Assembly: GCA_030627205.1 (NCBI GenBank)
Contig: DAOUSN010000006.1
Location: 1 to 64,000 of the forward strand
Source of the DNA: Methylococcaceae bacterium
Lineage (GTDB): Bacteria; Pseudomonadota; Gammaproteobacteria; Methylococcales; Methylomonadaceae
DNA: 64,000 nucleotides
Direction of reading: 5' to 3'
Numbering within the stretch: position 1 is the first letter of the stretch; every line of letters starts with the position of its first letter. Under the pieces are notes generated by a model. The model did no database searches, had not been told where the DNA came from, and saw only the letters and a program-made list of their open reading frames with translations. Shown here in pieces: positions 31,316-43,280 of the stretch. Made by a program: the position numbers and the translations under genes.

Positions 31316-32503
31316 TTATTTTTTTCTCTCAACAATTAAAGCGATTAATTGTTTTGCTAATTGTTTTTTATCAGTCATCGGTAATTTTTTTTGACCAGTA
31401 TGCCAAAAAACCTGTAAAGCATTGTTATCATTTTCAAAGCCACCTTGTTCATGCCCTACCCAATTTGCAGCAATCATATCTAATTTTTTTTGGTTGAGCT
31501 TTGCTAGTGCATAAGTTTCTAAATCATGAGTTTCAGCAGCAAAACCAACAACAAAAGGACGCTTAGGTAACAAAGCAACAGTTGCTAAAATATCCTTTGT
31601 TCTTTGTAAGGACACGCTATTTTCTTGATCTTGTTTTTTTATTTTTCGGGTTTGTTTTTTTATAGGGGTATAGTCCGCCACCGCTGCCGCACCAATATAA
31701 ATATCATGACTAGTTGCTCTTGAAATAACCGCATCAAACATTTCCGCCGCCGTTTCCACAGTAATTAAATTTACCCCAATTGGGGCAATTAAATTCACAG
31801 GACCTGTAACTAAACTAACGATAGCTCCAGCTTCTAAAGCTGCTTCTGCTAAGGCATATCCCATTTTCCCTGAACTTCTATTACTGAGGTATCGAACGGG
31901 ATCAAGTGGTTCACGAGTCGGGCCTGCAGTAATTAATAATTTGAGACCGCTTAAACTTTTATCAATTGTTAGCTGATGATTAATCAAATAATCACAGATT
32001 GTAGCTGGCTCTGATAATCGTCCCCAGCCTATTTCACCACAGGCTTGTAAACCTTGTTCTGGAGAAATTAATTGCATACCTTGTTGTTGTAATGATTTTA
32101 TATTAGTCTGGGTGATAGTTTTATGCCACATTGCTTGATTCATTGCAGGAGCAAAGTAAATAGGGCATTCAGCAGCAAGGCACAAGGTACTTACTAAATC
32201 ATCTGCAATCCCATGAGCTAATTTTGCAATGATATTTGCTGTTGCTGGCGCGATAATGATTTTATCTGCCCAGCGTGCAAGATTGATATGCCCCATTGCA
32301 TTTTCTTGCTCAGTATCTAATAACTGTGTTTGTACAGGGTTGCCAGATAGAGCTTGAAAGGTTAAAGGACTTATAAATTGAATCGCGGAAGTCGTCATCA
32401 CTACTTTAACTTCTTGCTTATTTTTAATTAATAATCGTAATAATTCAGCGGCTTTATACGCTGCAACTCCACCACTAACAGCAAGTAAAATATGTTGTTT
32501 AAT
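31316..32503 (-). CDS. coaBC: bifunctional phosphopantothenoylcysteine decarboxylase/synthase; probable ATT start at 32503 (track ORF begins at internal ATG 32401)
   Basis: Upstream in-frame translation (I/M)[34 protein letters not shown] completes the CoaC nucleotide-binding N-terminus; SD GAGGT 6 nt before ATT; in-frame TGA precedes it. Confidence 0.9.
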   Translation of the reverse strand: MKQHILLAVSGGVAAYKAAELLRLLIKNKQEVKVVMTTSAIQFISPLTFQALSGNPVQTQLLDTEQENAMGHINLARWADKIIIAPATANIIAKLAHGIADDLVSTLCLAAECPIYFAPAMNQAMWHKTITQTNIKSLQQQGMQLISPEQGLQACGEIGWGRLSEPATICDYLINHQLTIDKSLSGLKLLITAGPTREPLDPVRYLSNRSSGKMGYALAEAALEAGAIVSLVTGPVNLIAPIGVNLITVETAAEMFDAVISRATSHDIYIGAAAVADYTPIKKQTRKIKKQDQENSVSLQRTKDILATVALLPKRPFVVGFAAETHDLETYALAKLNQKKLDMIAANWVGHEQGGFENDNNALQVFWHTGQKKLPMTDKKQLAKQLIALIVERKK

Positions 32504-32738
32504 ACGATTACCTCAATAATTAAGGGGAATAATCATTATTATGACAAGGATCAAAAAAATCGTCTATTATTTTAAGTGTCTATTTTTCAAATGAAGACTA
32601 ATTAAATGCCAATGTTTATCCGTAAGAAATGGTTAAAAATCCTTGCCTTTATTTGATATTCGAGGGTTAGATCACTTTATTATTAGTGATAAAAAAACCT
32701 CATTTTTTTGCAGAATAGAGTTTAATTTTAATTTAAAC

Positions 32739-32774
32739 TAATTGTAGGTTAAGTTAATGATCGACCTACAATTA
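32739..32774. terminator. perfect 11-bp inverted repeat followed by T tract, probable terminator
   Basis: TAATTGTAGGT-taagttaatgatcg-ACCTACAATTA, T8 nearby. Confidence 0.55.
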
Positions 32775-32789
32775 ACTTATTTTTTTTAA

Positions 32790-33152
32790 TTAAATATTCT
32801 TATCTATAATAATTTTATCATCAATCACTAATTTAGAAATGCCTCCTAAAGAAACATGTAAAGTACAGGTAGCTATTTTAAAATTATCTTTTTCCTCGCC
32901 AACCCATTTCATTGTCATATAAGTTTCTTTATCGGTAGTTGTTTTAGCGGCAAAATAAACCTGTGTTCCTGTTTCTTTTTTAATCGCAACAGGACATTTT
33001 TTACTCGCCATCCGACTCATTCCAGAAACCGCTCTCACCATAGCTTCTGCTTGTAACTCTTCATTACTTTTTTCTTTACTCGTACCGACTAACATAAAAC
33101 CTGCTGCAAAACAGCCGATAACAGCAATAATCATTTTTTGTACGTTACTCAT
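32790..33152 (-). CDS. hypothetical protein with N-terminal TM segment
   Basis: 120-aa ORF, N-terminal hydrophobic segment MIIAVIGCFAAGFMLVG. Confidence 0.6.
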   Translation of the reverse strand: MSNVQKMIIAVIGCFAAGFMLVGTSKEKSNEELQAEAMVRAVSGMSRMASKKCPVAIKKETGTQVYFAAKTTTDKETYMTMKWVGEEKDNFKIATCTLHVSLGGISKLVIDDKIIIDKNI

Positions 33153-33401
33153 TATTTATTTCCTAATTATTATTTTTGGCTTAAAACCTTTAGACGGGAC
33201 AGTTGTATTTTAGAATTTGACCATTTTTTAGGTGTACCAAAATCTACGCCAATGTTTATTTAATAAGAAAGCCACATTATAGTTTGTCCTAAGAATTGAT
33301 TTTATGCGATTTAGAGATTCCCAGCAATAGAAAATATTAACTTCACCTTTGAATATTTATATAAGTCATTTTAATACACACATTAGCTAAATGATAGCCA
33401 C

Positions 33402-33432
33402 AAAAAAAGCCCGATAATATTATCATCGAGCC
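33402..33432 (-). terminator. intrinsic terminator of the alanine-zipper lipoprotein gene
   Basis: Minus strand GGCTCGATGATAATATTATCGGGCTTTTTTT. Confidence 0.8.
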
Positions 33433-33463
33433 TTAATAATTATTGACTATCTGTAGAGATAAT

Positions 33464-33739
33464 TTATTTTTTCATTACACCGTTTAAGATACGATCAAGT
33501 TTTTGATTAACTTCATCAGCTGAACGTGCAGCACGGTTTGAAGCAGCTTCTGCCGCCGATGCTTTAGACGCCGCATCAGTTGCCGCTGAATTAGCCGAAT
33601 TAGCAGCACTTTTTGCACTAGAAACATCAGTTTTTAGCGTATTAAGTTGACTTTGTAAATTCTCAATATCTGAGTTAGTTGCACAACCTACTGCTAAACT
33701 AGCTGTCAGAACAATCATTGATAATTTTAATGCTTTCAT
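33464..33739 (-). CDS. Lpp/OprI-like alanine-zipper outer-membrane lipoprotein
   Basis: Lipobox LAVGC, coiled-coil IENLQSQLNTLKTDVSSAKSAANSANSAATDAASKA. Confidence 0.85.
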   Translation of the reverse strand: MKALKLSMIVLTASLAVGCATNSDIENLQSQLNTLKTDVSSAKSAANSANSAATDAASKASAAEAASNRAARSADEVNQKLDRILNGVMKK

Positions 33740-33825
33740 AGTATTTTACCTTTTGTGAAAATTAATGAACTAAAATAATGTGTAACACATCTAATTCTGC
33801 CTTTTTCTGAGCTTAATTTCCAGTC

Positions 33826-34488
33826 TTATTTTACTTTTACGGTCATTCCCTTGACAATCCACTGACTTAATTCATCAATTTGCTGATTAGTAACGGCGAT
33901 ACAGCCTTTTGTCCAGTCCCATATACGGTGTACTTGTTCATTTGCGCTACCTAATCCATGCAATCCAATTCTACCTCCTAATGGTGTGTTTTGTGGCGGA
34001 GTTTTATGGCTATAATGTGCATCAAGGATGGAATAATAAATAGAGTCTGAAATCAAACCTCTTTTTAAGGCTTCTTTTGCATTCTCTATAGAGGGATAAG
34101 TAAAACCGTAAAAAGTACGAAAAGAACTTTGATGGTTAATCCAACCAATTTTATACGTTCCTAAGGGGGTAATTTTATCACCACGCCGATGTTTAAAACC
34201 AGCCCCTTTACGACCAATAGCAATTTTATTAAATGTTGCTAATACTTTTTCTCCTAGTTTAACTTCTAAGCGTTTTTTTTGAGTATCAATAAGTAACCAT
34301 ACCGAAAGATTTTCGACTACCGCTTTAACTTCTTCAGTTGGTTTTTGTTTAATCACAATGGTTTCAGTTATTAGTGGCTTAACCACTAACTTTTTTTTAG
34401 GTTTTTCAGTGGTACAAGCTATGATTAAGAACAAACAAAATCCTAAAAAAAGGATTGAAACTGGTTTGAATGAATGCATTGTTAACAT
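33826..34488 (-). CDS. L,D-transpeptidase (YkuD) family lipoprotein
   Basis: IGLHGLGSANEQVHRIWDWTKGCIAVTNQQIDEL (HGxx...S/TxGC motif), lipobox LIIAC. Confidence 0.9.
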   Translation of the reverse strand: MLTMHSFKPVSILFLGFCLFLIIACTTEKPKKKLVVKPLITETIVIKQKPTEEVKAVVENLSVWLLIDTQKKRLEVKLGEKVLATFNKIAIGRKGAGFKHRRGDKITPLGTYKIGWINHQSSFRTFYGFTYPSIENAKEALKRGLISDSIYYSILDAHYSHKTPPQNTPLGGRIGLHGLGSANEQVHRIWDWTKGCIAVTNQQIDELSQWIVKGMTVKVK

Positions 34489-34536
34489 AAATAATCTACA
34501 ATTAGTGATAAATTTAGTGTAATTTACACTCTTTAA

Positions 34537-36195
<1,659 letters not shown>

Positions 36196-36225
36196 AAAAC
36201 GTAGTATGGATAATAAATAACAAGC

Positions 36226-36852
36226 ATGTTAGAAGTTAATAATTTATTTTGTGAGCGTGATGAACGTATTTTATTTAAGCAACTTAATTTTAAAATTGAA
36301 ACAGGTGAAGTGTTGCAAATTGAAGGTGAAAATGGGAGTGGTAAAACGACTTTACTTAGAATTTTATCTGGCTTATTAGATGCCTTTGAGGGGGAAATAT
36401 TATGGCAAAAACAACCTTTAAATGATGTTCGCGAAGACTATTACCACAAGATGCTTTATGTTGGTCATTTAACTGGTGTAAAAGCGGCATTAACGCCTGA
36501 AGAAAATTTAGCATGGATGATATGCCTGTCTTCTCATTTAAATAAACTAAGCATTTATCAAGCATTAAAAAAAGTTGGTCTTTACGGTTATGAAGATGTT
36601 CCTTGTCATAGCTTATCTGCAGGTCAACAACGCAGGGTTGGGTTAGCACGTTTATATTTAAGCTCTGCACCTTTATGGATTTTAGATGAACCATTTACTG
36701 CATTAGATAAAAAAGGAGTTGCTGAAAAAGAAGCGTTAATTGCCGAACATGTACAAACAGGTGGGGCAGTTATTTTAACGACACACCATGAGCTTAAAAT
36801 TCCGCAACAAACCTTGCGCCGACTTAATTTAGATAATGAAAAGGGAGCATAA
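36226..36852 (+). CDS. ccmA: cytochrome c biogenesis ABC transporter ATP-binding protein
   Basis: GENGSGKTTLLRILSGL, LSAGQQRRVGLARLYLSSAPLWILDEPFTALD. Confidence 0.95.
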   Translation: MLEVNNLFCERDERILFKQLNFKIETGEVLQIEGENGSGKTTLLRILSGLLDAFEGEILWQKQPLNDVREDYYHKMLYVGHLTGVKAALTPEENLAWMICLSSHLNKLSIYQALKKVGLYGYEDVPCHSLSAGQQRRVGLARLYLSSAPLWILDEPFTALDKKGVAEKEALIAEHVQTGGAVILTTHHELKIPQQTLRRLNLDNEKGA

Positions 36853-37520
36853 TGCAATTTTTTTTTGCAGCAATGAAACGTGACTTGCTCCTTAGTTTTA
36901 GACACCGTAATGAGATAGTTAATCCATTAGCGTTTTTTTTAATGGTCGCAGTGATGTTTCCATTAGGAATTAGTCCTGAACCTAAATTTCTTGCAGAAGT
37001 TGCACCGGGGGTTATTTGGGTAGCAGCATTATTAGCAAGTCTATTATCAGTTGATAGTATTTTTCGGACTGATTTTGATGATGGGTCGTTAGAACAAATG
37101 TTGGTTAGCCCGCAACCATTAGTCTTATTAGTGTTAGCAAAAGTATTAAGTCATTGGTTAATTAGTGGGTTTTGTCTCGCGCTAATGTCACCACTACTTG
37201 CGTTAATGTTATTCTTGCCTGCTGAAGGGTTATTTTCTTTAGTGATGAGTTTGTTACTCGGTACGCCCACATTAAGCTTAATAGGGGCAATTGGAGCAGG
37301 ATTAACCGTTGGATTACGCAAAGGCGGGGTTTTAATCTCTTTATTAGTTTTACCATTATATGTTCCTGTCCTCATTTTTGGGGCAGGAACAGTACAAGCA
37401 GGAACAATGGGAATGTCTATTGATGGCTATTTAGCACTTTTAGCTGCAATTTTAGTTGTAAGTATTATGCTTGCTCCCTTTGCTATTGTTGCCGCATTAA
37501 AAATTAGTGTGAGAGGATAG
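36852..37520 (+). CDS. ccmB: heme exporter protein CcmB
   Basis: FRTDFDDGSLEQMLVSPQPL, PLYVPVLIFGAGTV; overlaps ccmA. Confidence 0.95.
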   Translation: MQFFFAAMKRDLLLSFRHRNEIVNPLAFFLMVAVMFPLGISPEPKFLAEVAPGVIWVAALLASLLSVDSIFRTDFDDGSLEQMLVSPQPLVLLVLAKVLSHWLISGFCLALMSPLLALMLFLPAEGLFSLVMSLLLGTPTLSLIGAIGAGLTVGLRKGGVLISLLVLPLYVPVLIFGAGTVQAGTMGMSIDGYLALLAAILVVSIMLAPFAIVAALKISVRG

Positions 37521-37646
37521 AGATTTGTTTTGTAATGCTTGATTATTTGGCATTAATTGCATTTAATGCGTGCCATTTAAGACTTGTATCTACATTTTCA
37601 TCTTTAAATTCTATTGTTATTATTTTTACAGTATCATTTACACATA

Positions 37647-37679
37647 AAAAAACCGGCACTAAAACATAGTGTCGGTTTA
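37647..37679. terminator. stem-loop terminator between ccmB and the convergent lipoprotein gene
   Basis: AAAAAAACCGGCACTaaaacatAGTGTCGGTTT. Confidence 0.75.
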
Positions 37680-37707
37680 CTATTGTATAACTTATTGAAT
37701 TATTGAA

Positions 37708-38112
37708 TTATTCAGTTGGAGATGCTTCTTCTGTTACTGCTTCTGTTACTGCTTCTTCTGCTGCATCTTTAGCTTCTGTTGCTGTTTCTGATATAGCTTC
37801 TACTGCTTCTGCTGTTGAAGTTGCTGCTGAATCAACAGCTTCAGTTACAGCAGCCTTTGCTGCATCAACTGCATTTGTTGTAACATCTGCTACATTCTCA
37901 GTAGTCTCAGTTGTTACTTTAGCTGCTGAATCAACTGCATCTGTTATTGTAGTAACTGCCGCACCTGTGGTTTCAGGTGCAACAACAGGGGCTACTAACT
38001 CAGTTGTTTCAGTTTCAGTTGCACTTGTATCAGTAGGTTGACTACCACTGTCACAGCCTGATAATAAAGCTAAACTTATTAAACTTGTTGCAATAATCTC
38101 TTTTGTTCTCAT
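37708..38112 (-). CDS. Ala/Thr/Val/Glu-rich low-complexity lipoprotein
   Basis: Lipobox LALLSGC, then AVDSAAKVTTETTENVADVTTNAVDAAKAAVTEAVDSAA repeats. Confidence 0.7.
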   Translation of the reverse strand: MRTKEIIATSLISLALLSGCDSGSQPTDTSATETETTELVAPVVAPETTGAAVTTITDAVDSAAKVTTETTENVADVTTNAVDAAKAAVTEAVDSAATSTAEAVEAISETATEAKDAAEEAVTEAVTEEASPTE

Positions 38113-38389
38113 GTAACTACCTTTAGTTATTAAATGTTAAAAAATATATCATTAAGTAATGATTTTATTATATATTTGGTCAAAAAATGAATAATTTTTT
38201 ATCAAAAGCTTATAATTTTCTTAAATAAGCAAATAATAACAAACTTAAAACTTAATCTTGATTAATATAATAACTTATTTTTAATAATTAAGTAAATTTA
38301 ATCATTGATTTAGGTTATCTTAATAACACAATAATTTATGTTTGTTATTTTTATTTTCAGTTGACACTTTAGTATTCAATAAATTAAAT

Positions 38390-40396
38390 ATGCCTAAACT
38401 CAATCCTCAACAACAAGCTGCTGTTAAAATTACCGAACACCCTTTATTAGTACTTGCAGGAGCTGGCAGCGGTAAAACCCGAGTTATTACTGAAAAAATT
38501 GCTTATTTAGTTAATAAAGGTTTAGCTGCTCGGCATATTGCTGCACTCACTTTTACCAATAAAGCTGCCCGTGAAATGAAATCACGGGTTGAAAAATTAT
38601 TAGATAGTCAACAAAGTCGCGGTTTACGGGTGTCAACATTTCATTCATTAGGGTTAGATATTTTACGCCGTGAACATAAAATTTTAGAATATAAATCAGG
38701 GATTACATTATTTGACGAATCTGATAAAAAGACCCTATTAAAAAATTTAATTAATCAAGGAGTTGCTAGTTGCGATATTGATGAGATAGATAATTATTCG
38801 ACTCAAATTGGTTCATGGAAAAATGCGCTTATTACTCCAGAGCAGGCAAGTAATCATGCTGACATCTTAACTATAGATGTAGCTAGTTTGTATCACGCTT
38901 ACAATCATAATTTAAAGGCTTATAACGCCGTTGATTTTGATGATTTAATTTTATTACCAGTTTTATTATTTAAACAATTTACAGAAATTTTAGAAAAATG
39001 GCGAAATAAAATTCGCTATTTACTTGTTGATGAATATCAGGATACCAATATTACCCAATACGAATTGGTGCGTTTACTTGCGGGTAATTTAGGGCGTTTT
39101 ACCGTTGTCGGTGATGACGACCAGTCAATTTATGCTTGGCGTGGGGCGCAACCTGAAAATCTATCCCAGCTACAACAAGATTACCCACGTTTAAAAGTTA
39201 TTAAATTAGAGCAAAACTATCGTTCAATGGGACGAATTTTAAAAGTTGCTAACCATTTGATTGCAAATAATCCACATGAATTTGAAAAGCGATTATGGAG
39301 TAAGTTGGGTTATGGGGACGAGCTTAAGGTATTGACTCATAAAGATGAACTAACTGAAGCTCAACAAGTAGTTTCTGAAATTATTCATCATAAATTTCAT
39401 CAAGGTGGTCAATACCACGATTATGCAATTTTATACAGAGGCAATCACCAATCCCGTTTATTTGAACATTGTTTACGTGAAAATAATATCCCTTATTTTA
39501 TTAGCGGTAGTACTTCATTTTTTTCTTATAGCGAAGTCAAAGATGTCATGGGCTATTTGCGTTTATTTATTAATCAGGATGATGATGCGGCATTTTTAAG
39601 AGTAGTGAATACTCCTAGACGAGAAATCGGCCCCACTACTTTAGAAAAATTAGGCGTGTATGCTAATGAACGTCAAATTAGTTTATTTTCGGCTTGTTTT
39701 GAGTTAGGTTTATCACAAAAATTACCTGAAAAAGCAGTAGTACGATTAAATAAGTTTTGTAAATGGGTATTAAGTACGGCAGAATCAATAAAACGGAGCA
39801 ATAATTTAACGATGATTAATACCATATTAAATGATATAGGTTATGAGCAATGGTTAAAAGAAAATAGCAAGACCCCTGAAGCCGCAAAACGTCAGCAAAA
39901 AAATGTGACCGATTTGGTTGACTGGTTAAAACGCATGGGAAAACCAAATGATGGTGAAGCTGAAAAATCATTATCAGAGGTAGTTGCTAAAGTTATGCTG
40001 TTAGATATATTAGAACGCCAAGAAGAAGATAAATCTAATGAGCAAGTGAGTTTAATGACTCTACATGCTGCAAAAGGATTAGAATTTCCACATGTTTTTT
40101 TAATTGGGATGGAAGAGAATTTATTACCTCATCAAAATAGTATTGACACTAATAATATTGAAGAAGAACGTCGCCTTGCTTATGTTGGAATTACTAGGGC
40201 GCAACGGAGTTGTACCTTTAGTTACTGTACGCATCGTAAACGTTATGGGGAAGTATTGGAAACAAAGCCTAGTCGTTTTTTGGATGAATTACCTAAAGAA
40301 GACTTAGAGTGGACAGCTAAAAATCCAATTAATCCTGAAAAAGTTAAACAGCGAGGTAAAGCAAGTTTAGCTCATATAAAAACAATGTTATCGTAA
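38390..40396 (+). CDS. rep: ATP-dependent DNA helicase Rep (start refined to MPKLNPQQQ; track start 38342 is TTG)
   Basis: LNPQQQAAVKITEHPLLVLAGAGSGKTRVITEKI, VGDDDQSIYAWRGAQPENL, LMTLHAAKGLEFPHVFLIGMEE. Confidence 0.95.
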   Translation: MPKLNPQQQAAVKITEHPLLVLAGAGSGKTRVITEKIAYLVNKGLAARHIAALTFTNKAAREMKSRVEKLLDSQQSRGLRVSTFHSLGLDILRREHKILEYKSGITLFDESDKKTLLKNLINQGVASCDIDEIDNYSTQIGSWKNALITPEQASNHADILTIDVASLYHAYNHNLKAYNAVDFDDLILLPVLLFKQFTEILEKWRNKIRYLLVDEYQDTNITQYELVRLLAGNLGRFTVVGDDDQSIYAWRGAQPENLSQLQQDYPRLKVIKLEQNYRSMGRILKVANHLIANNPHEFEKRLWSKLGYGDELKVLTHKDELTEAQQVVSEIIHHKFHQGGQYHDYAILYRGNHQSRLFEHCLRENNIPYFISGSTSFFSYSEVKDVMGYLRLFINQDDDAAFLRVVNTPRREIGPTTLEKLGVYANERQISLFSACFELGLSQKLPEKAVVRLNKFCKWVLSTAESIKRSNNLTMINTILNDIGYEQWLKENSKTPEAAKRQQKNVTDLVDWLKRMGKPNDGEAEKSLSEVVAKVMLLDILERQEEDKSNEQVSLMTLHAAKGLEFPHVFLIGMEENLLPHQNSIDTNNIEEERRLAYVGITRAQRSCTFSYCTHRKRYGEVLETKPSRFLDELPKEDLEWTAKNPINPEKVKQRGKASLAHIKTMLS

Positions 40397-40436
40397 TTAT
40401 TTTTATAATCGGTTAGAATAGGTCACTTCATGTCAC

Positions 40437-40513
40437 GCGCCCGTAGCTCAGATGGATAGAGTGCACCCCTCCGGAGGGTGAGGTCGGACGTTCGAATCGT
40501 CTCGGGCGTGCCA
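40437..40513 (+). tRNA. tRNA-Arg (anticodon CCG)
   Basis: Cloverleaf: acceptor GCGCCCG/CGGGCGT, anticodon arm CACCC-CTCCGGA-GGGTG, T arm GGACGTTCGAATCGTCT, encoded CCA. Confidence 0.95.
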
Positions 40514-40530
40514 TTGATTAGGAAAATCTT

Positions 40531-43266
40531 ATGTCTGATATTAGTCGTATTGCATTGTTTGGAAAATTAAATAGTGTTTGTTATAAATCTATGGAAGGAG
40601 CAGCAGTTTTTTGTAAGTTACGTGGTAATCCCTATGTTGAATTAGTACATTGGTTACATCAACTTTTACAATTACAAGATTCTGATTTACATCAAATCAT
40701 TAAACAATTTAATTTATCTCCCTCAATTATTGCTAAAGATTTCACCAATTTTTTAGATTTATTACCACGTGGTTCTACTTCTATTTCTGATTTATCATCT
40801 CATGTAGAAGAAGCGGTTAAAAGTGGTTGGCTATTTGGAACGTTATTATTTGGTGAATCTCAGGTACGTTCAGGGCATTTGATTGTAGGTATTTTAAAAG
40901 ATCGTGATTTAAAAAATGCGCTATATTCTATTTCTAAAGAATTCGATAAAATTAAATTAGAAACCTTAACTGATTGTTTTGATGAAATAGTCAGTAGCTC
41001 ACCTGAAGAAAACTTACTGGCTCAAGATGGTTCAAATATTAGCAACGGAACAACACCCGGTGAAGTAAGTGGTGCAATTCCTGCAACGCAAATGGGTAGA
41101 CAGGAAGCATTACAACGATTCACGGTTGATTTAACCGCACAAGCTAAAAAAGGTGAAATGGATCCTATTGTTGGCCGCGATGAAGAAATTCGCCAAGTGA
41201 TTGATATTTTAATGCGCCGCCGTCAAAATAATCCCATTCTGACGGGAGAAGCAGGGGTTGGTAAAACAGCCATCGTTGAAGGTTTAGCCCAAAAAATTAT
41301 TGCAGGTGATGTGCCACCTAGTTTAAAAGATGTCACTTTACTTACGTTAGACATAGTGTTGTTGCAAGCAGGGGCGAGTATGAAAGGTGAATTTGAAAAT
41401 CGTCTTCGCCAAGTGATTGATGAGGTTCAAGCTTCTGAAAAACCGATTATCCTGTTTATTGATGAAGCCCATACTTTAGTTGGTGCAGGTGGTACGGCTG
41501 GTACTGGCGATGCTGCAAACCTGTTAAAACCAGCCTTAGCACGTGGAACATTACGCACGATTGCAGCAACTACTTGGGCTGAATATAAAAAATATATTGA
41601 AAAAGACTCCGCGTTAACCAGGCGTTTTGAAGTGGTTCAAGTTAATGAACCTAGTGAAGAAAAAGCGATTTTAATGATGCGTGGTATTGCCTCAGTCATG
41701 GAAAAACATCATCAAGTACAGATATTAGATGAGTCTTTAAAGGCTGCTGTTACTTTGTCCCATCGCTATATTCCTGCACGACAATTGCCTGATAAATCAG
41801 TCAGTTTATTAGACACAGCATGTGCAAGGGTTGCTATTTCTCAACAGGCTGTTCCTGCAGAAGTTGATGATTGTCGTAAACGTATTGATGCTTTAAGCAC
41901 GGAACTAAAAATTATCGCTAAAGAAAAAGTTATCGGTATTGATATTTTAGAACGAGAAACACTTACGACTGAAAAATTAGTTTCTGAAACCCAACGATTA
42001 GAAAGTTTAGAAGAACGTTGGAATACTGAACGGGATTTAGTCACTAAAATTTTAGAATTACGCAAACAATTACACCAGCAAACAATTAAAGTTGAAAACA
42101 CTGGAAATGAGTTAGAAAAAACGGTGAACGAGCTTAAAGAACTCGAAATAAATTCTATCGATAGTGATACTTTGTTAAAGGATTTAAAAACTTTGCAGGC
42201 ACAATTGCATGAGTTTCAAGGTGAATCACCACTGATTTTTCCCAATGTTGATTATCAAGCGGTAGCAACAGTAGTTGGTGATTGGACTGGTATTCCTGTT
42301 GGTAAAATGGTTAAAAATGAAGTCGAAAATATTCTTAACCTTGCTGATAATATTGAAAAACGCATCATTGGTCAGCGTCATGCTTTAGAAATGATTGCTA
42401 AACGAATCCAGACCTCACGAGCAGGTTTAGATAATCCCAACAAACCAGTTGGCGTATTTATGTTAGCTGGAACCTCTGGTGTGGGTAAAACTGAAACGGC
42501 GTTAGCGTTAGCTGAAACCTTGTATGGTGGTGAACAGAATATTATCACTATTAACATGAGCGAATATCAAGAAGCTCATACGGTTTCAAGTTTAAAAGGT
42601 GCGCCCCCAGGTTATGTTGGTTATGGCGAAGGAGGAGTATTAACAGAAGCCGTTAGGAGAAGACCTTATTCGGTGGTGTTATTAGATGAAATCGAAAAAG
42701 CACATTCTGATGTTCATGAAATTTTCTTTCAAGTGTTTGATAAAGGCTGGATGGAAGATGGGGAAGGGCGAGTTATTGATTTTACAAATACCCTTATCTT
42801 ACTAACAACTAATGTAGGCACAGAGTTAATTAGTGATTTATGTGCAAATTCAGATTTAATACCTGAGCCAGAAAGGATTTCTAAAGAGTTACGAACTCCT
42901 TTGTTACAAGTTTTTCCTCCTGCTTTATTGGGTCGTTTGGTGGTGATTCCCTATTATCCATTAAATGATGAGATGATTACCGCAATTACTAAATTACAAT
43001 TAGGACGTATTGAACAGCGTATTATGGAAAATCATAAAATACCGTTTAGTTATGATGATGATGTGATTAAATTAATTTGTGAGCGATGTACTGAACTTGA
43101 AAGCGGTGGGCGGATGATTGATACAATATTAACTAATACTATGCTTCCTAGTATTAGTACCGAATTTTTAACTCGAATGATGGAAGGAAAGATGATAGAA
43201 CAAGTTCATGTTAGTGTGACTAACGGAGAGTTTGCCTATCAATTTGAGTCGTTAAAATTCACTTGA
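40531..43266 (+). CDS. clpV: ClpV/TssH-type AAA+ ATPase (type VI secretion ClpB paralogue)
   Basis: Two AAA modules: GEAGVGKTAIVEGLAQKI and AGTSGVGKTETALALAETL; ClpV-like N-domain and insert (TLLTLDIVLLQAGASMKGEFENRL). Confidence 0.88.
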   Translation: MSDISRIALFGKLNSVCYKSMEGAAVFCKLRGNPYVELVHWLHQLLQLQDSDLHQIIKQFNLSPSIIAKDFTNFLDLLPRGSTSISDLSSHVEEAVKSGWLFGTLLFGESQVRSGHLIVGILKDRDLKNALYSISKEFDKIKLETLTDCFDEIVSSSPEENLLAQDGSNISNGTTPGEVSGAIPATQMGRQEALQRFTVDLTAQAKKGEMDPIVGRDEEIRQVIDILMRRRQNNPILTGEAGVGKTAIVEGLAQKIIAGDVPPSLKDVTLLTLDIVLLQAGASMKGEFENRLRQVIDEVQASEKPIILFIDEAHTLVGAGGTAGTGDAANLLKPALARGTLRTIAATTWAEYKKYIEKDSALTRRFEVVQVNEPSEEKAILMMRGIASVMEKHHQVQILDESLKAAVTLSHRYIPARQLPDKSVSLLDTACARVAISQQAVPAEVDDCRKRIDALSTELKIIAKEKVIGIDILERETLTTEKLVSETQRLESLEERWNTERDLVTKILELRKQLHQQTIKVENTGNELEKTVNELKELEINSIDSDTLLKDLKTLQAQLHEFQGESPLIFPNVDYQAVATVVGDWTGIPVGKMVKNEVENILNLADNIEKRIIGQRHALEMIAKRIQTSRAGLDNPNKPVGVFMLAGTSGVGKTETALALAETLYGGEQNIITINMSEYQEAHTVSSLKGAPPGYVGYGEGGVLTEAVRRRPYSVVLLDEIEKAHSDVHEIFFQVFDKGWMEDGEGRVIDFTNTLILLTTNVGTELISDLCANSDLIPEPERISKELRTPLLQVFPPALLGRLVVIPYYPLNDEMITAITKLQLGRIEQRIMENHKIPFSYDDDVIKLICERCTELESGGRMIDTILTNTMLPSISTEFLTRMMEGKMIEQVHVSVTNGEFAYQFESLKFT

Positions 43267-43280
43267 TAATGTTAGATTAA

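Noticed and set aside
36356-37375. Minus-strand ORFs within ccmA/ccmB (36356-36694, 36624-36905, 37151-37375, 37162-37356)
   Set aside because: Antisense to well-recognised ccmAB; no independent coding evidence.
37703-38041. Plus-strand Ala/Ser/Val-rich ORF
   Set aside because: Antisense mirror of the low-complexity lipoprotein gene, which has a real signal peptide on the minus strand.
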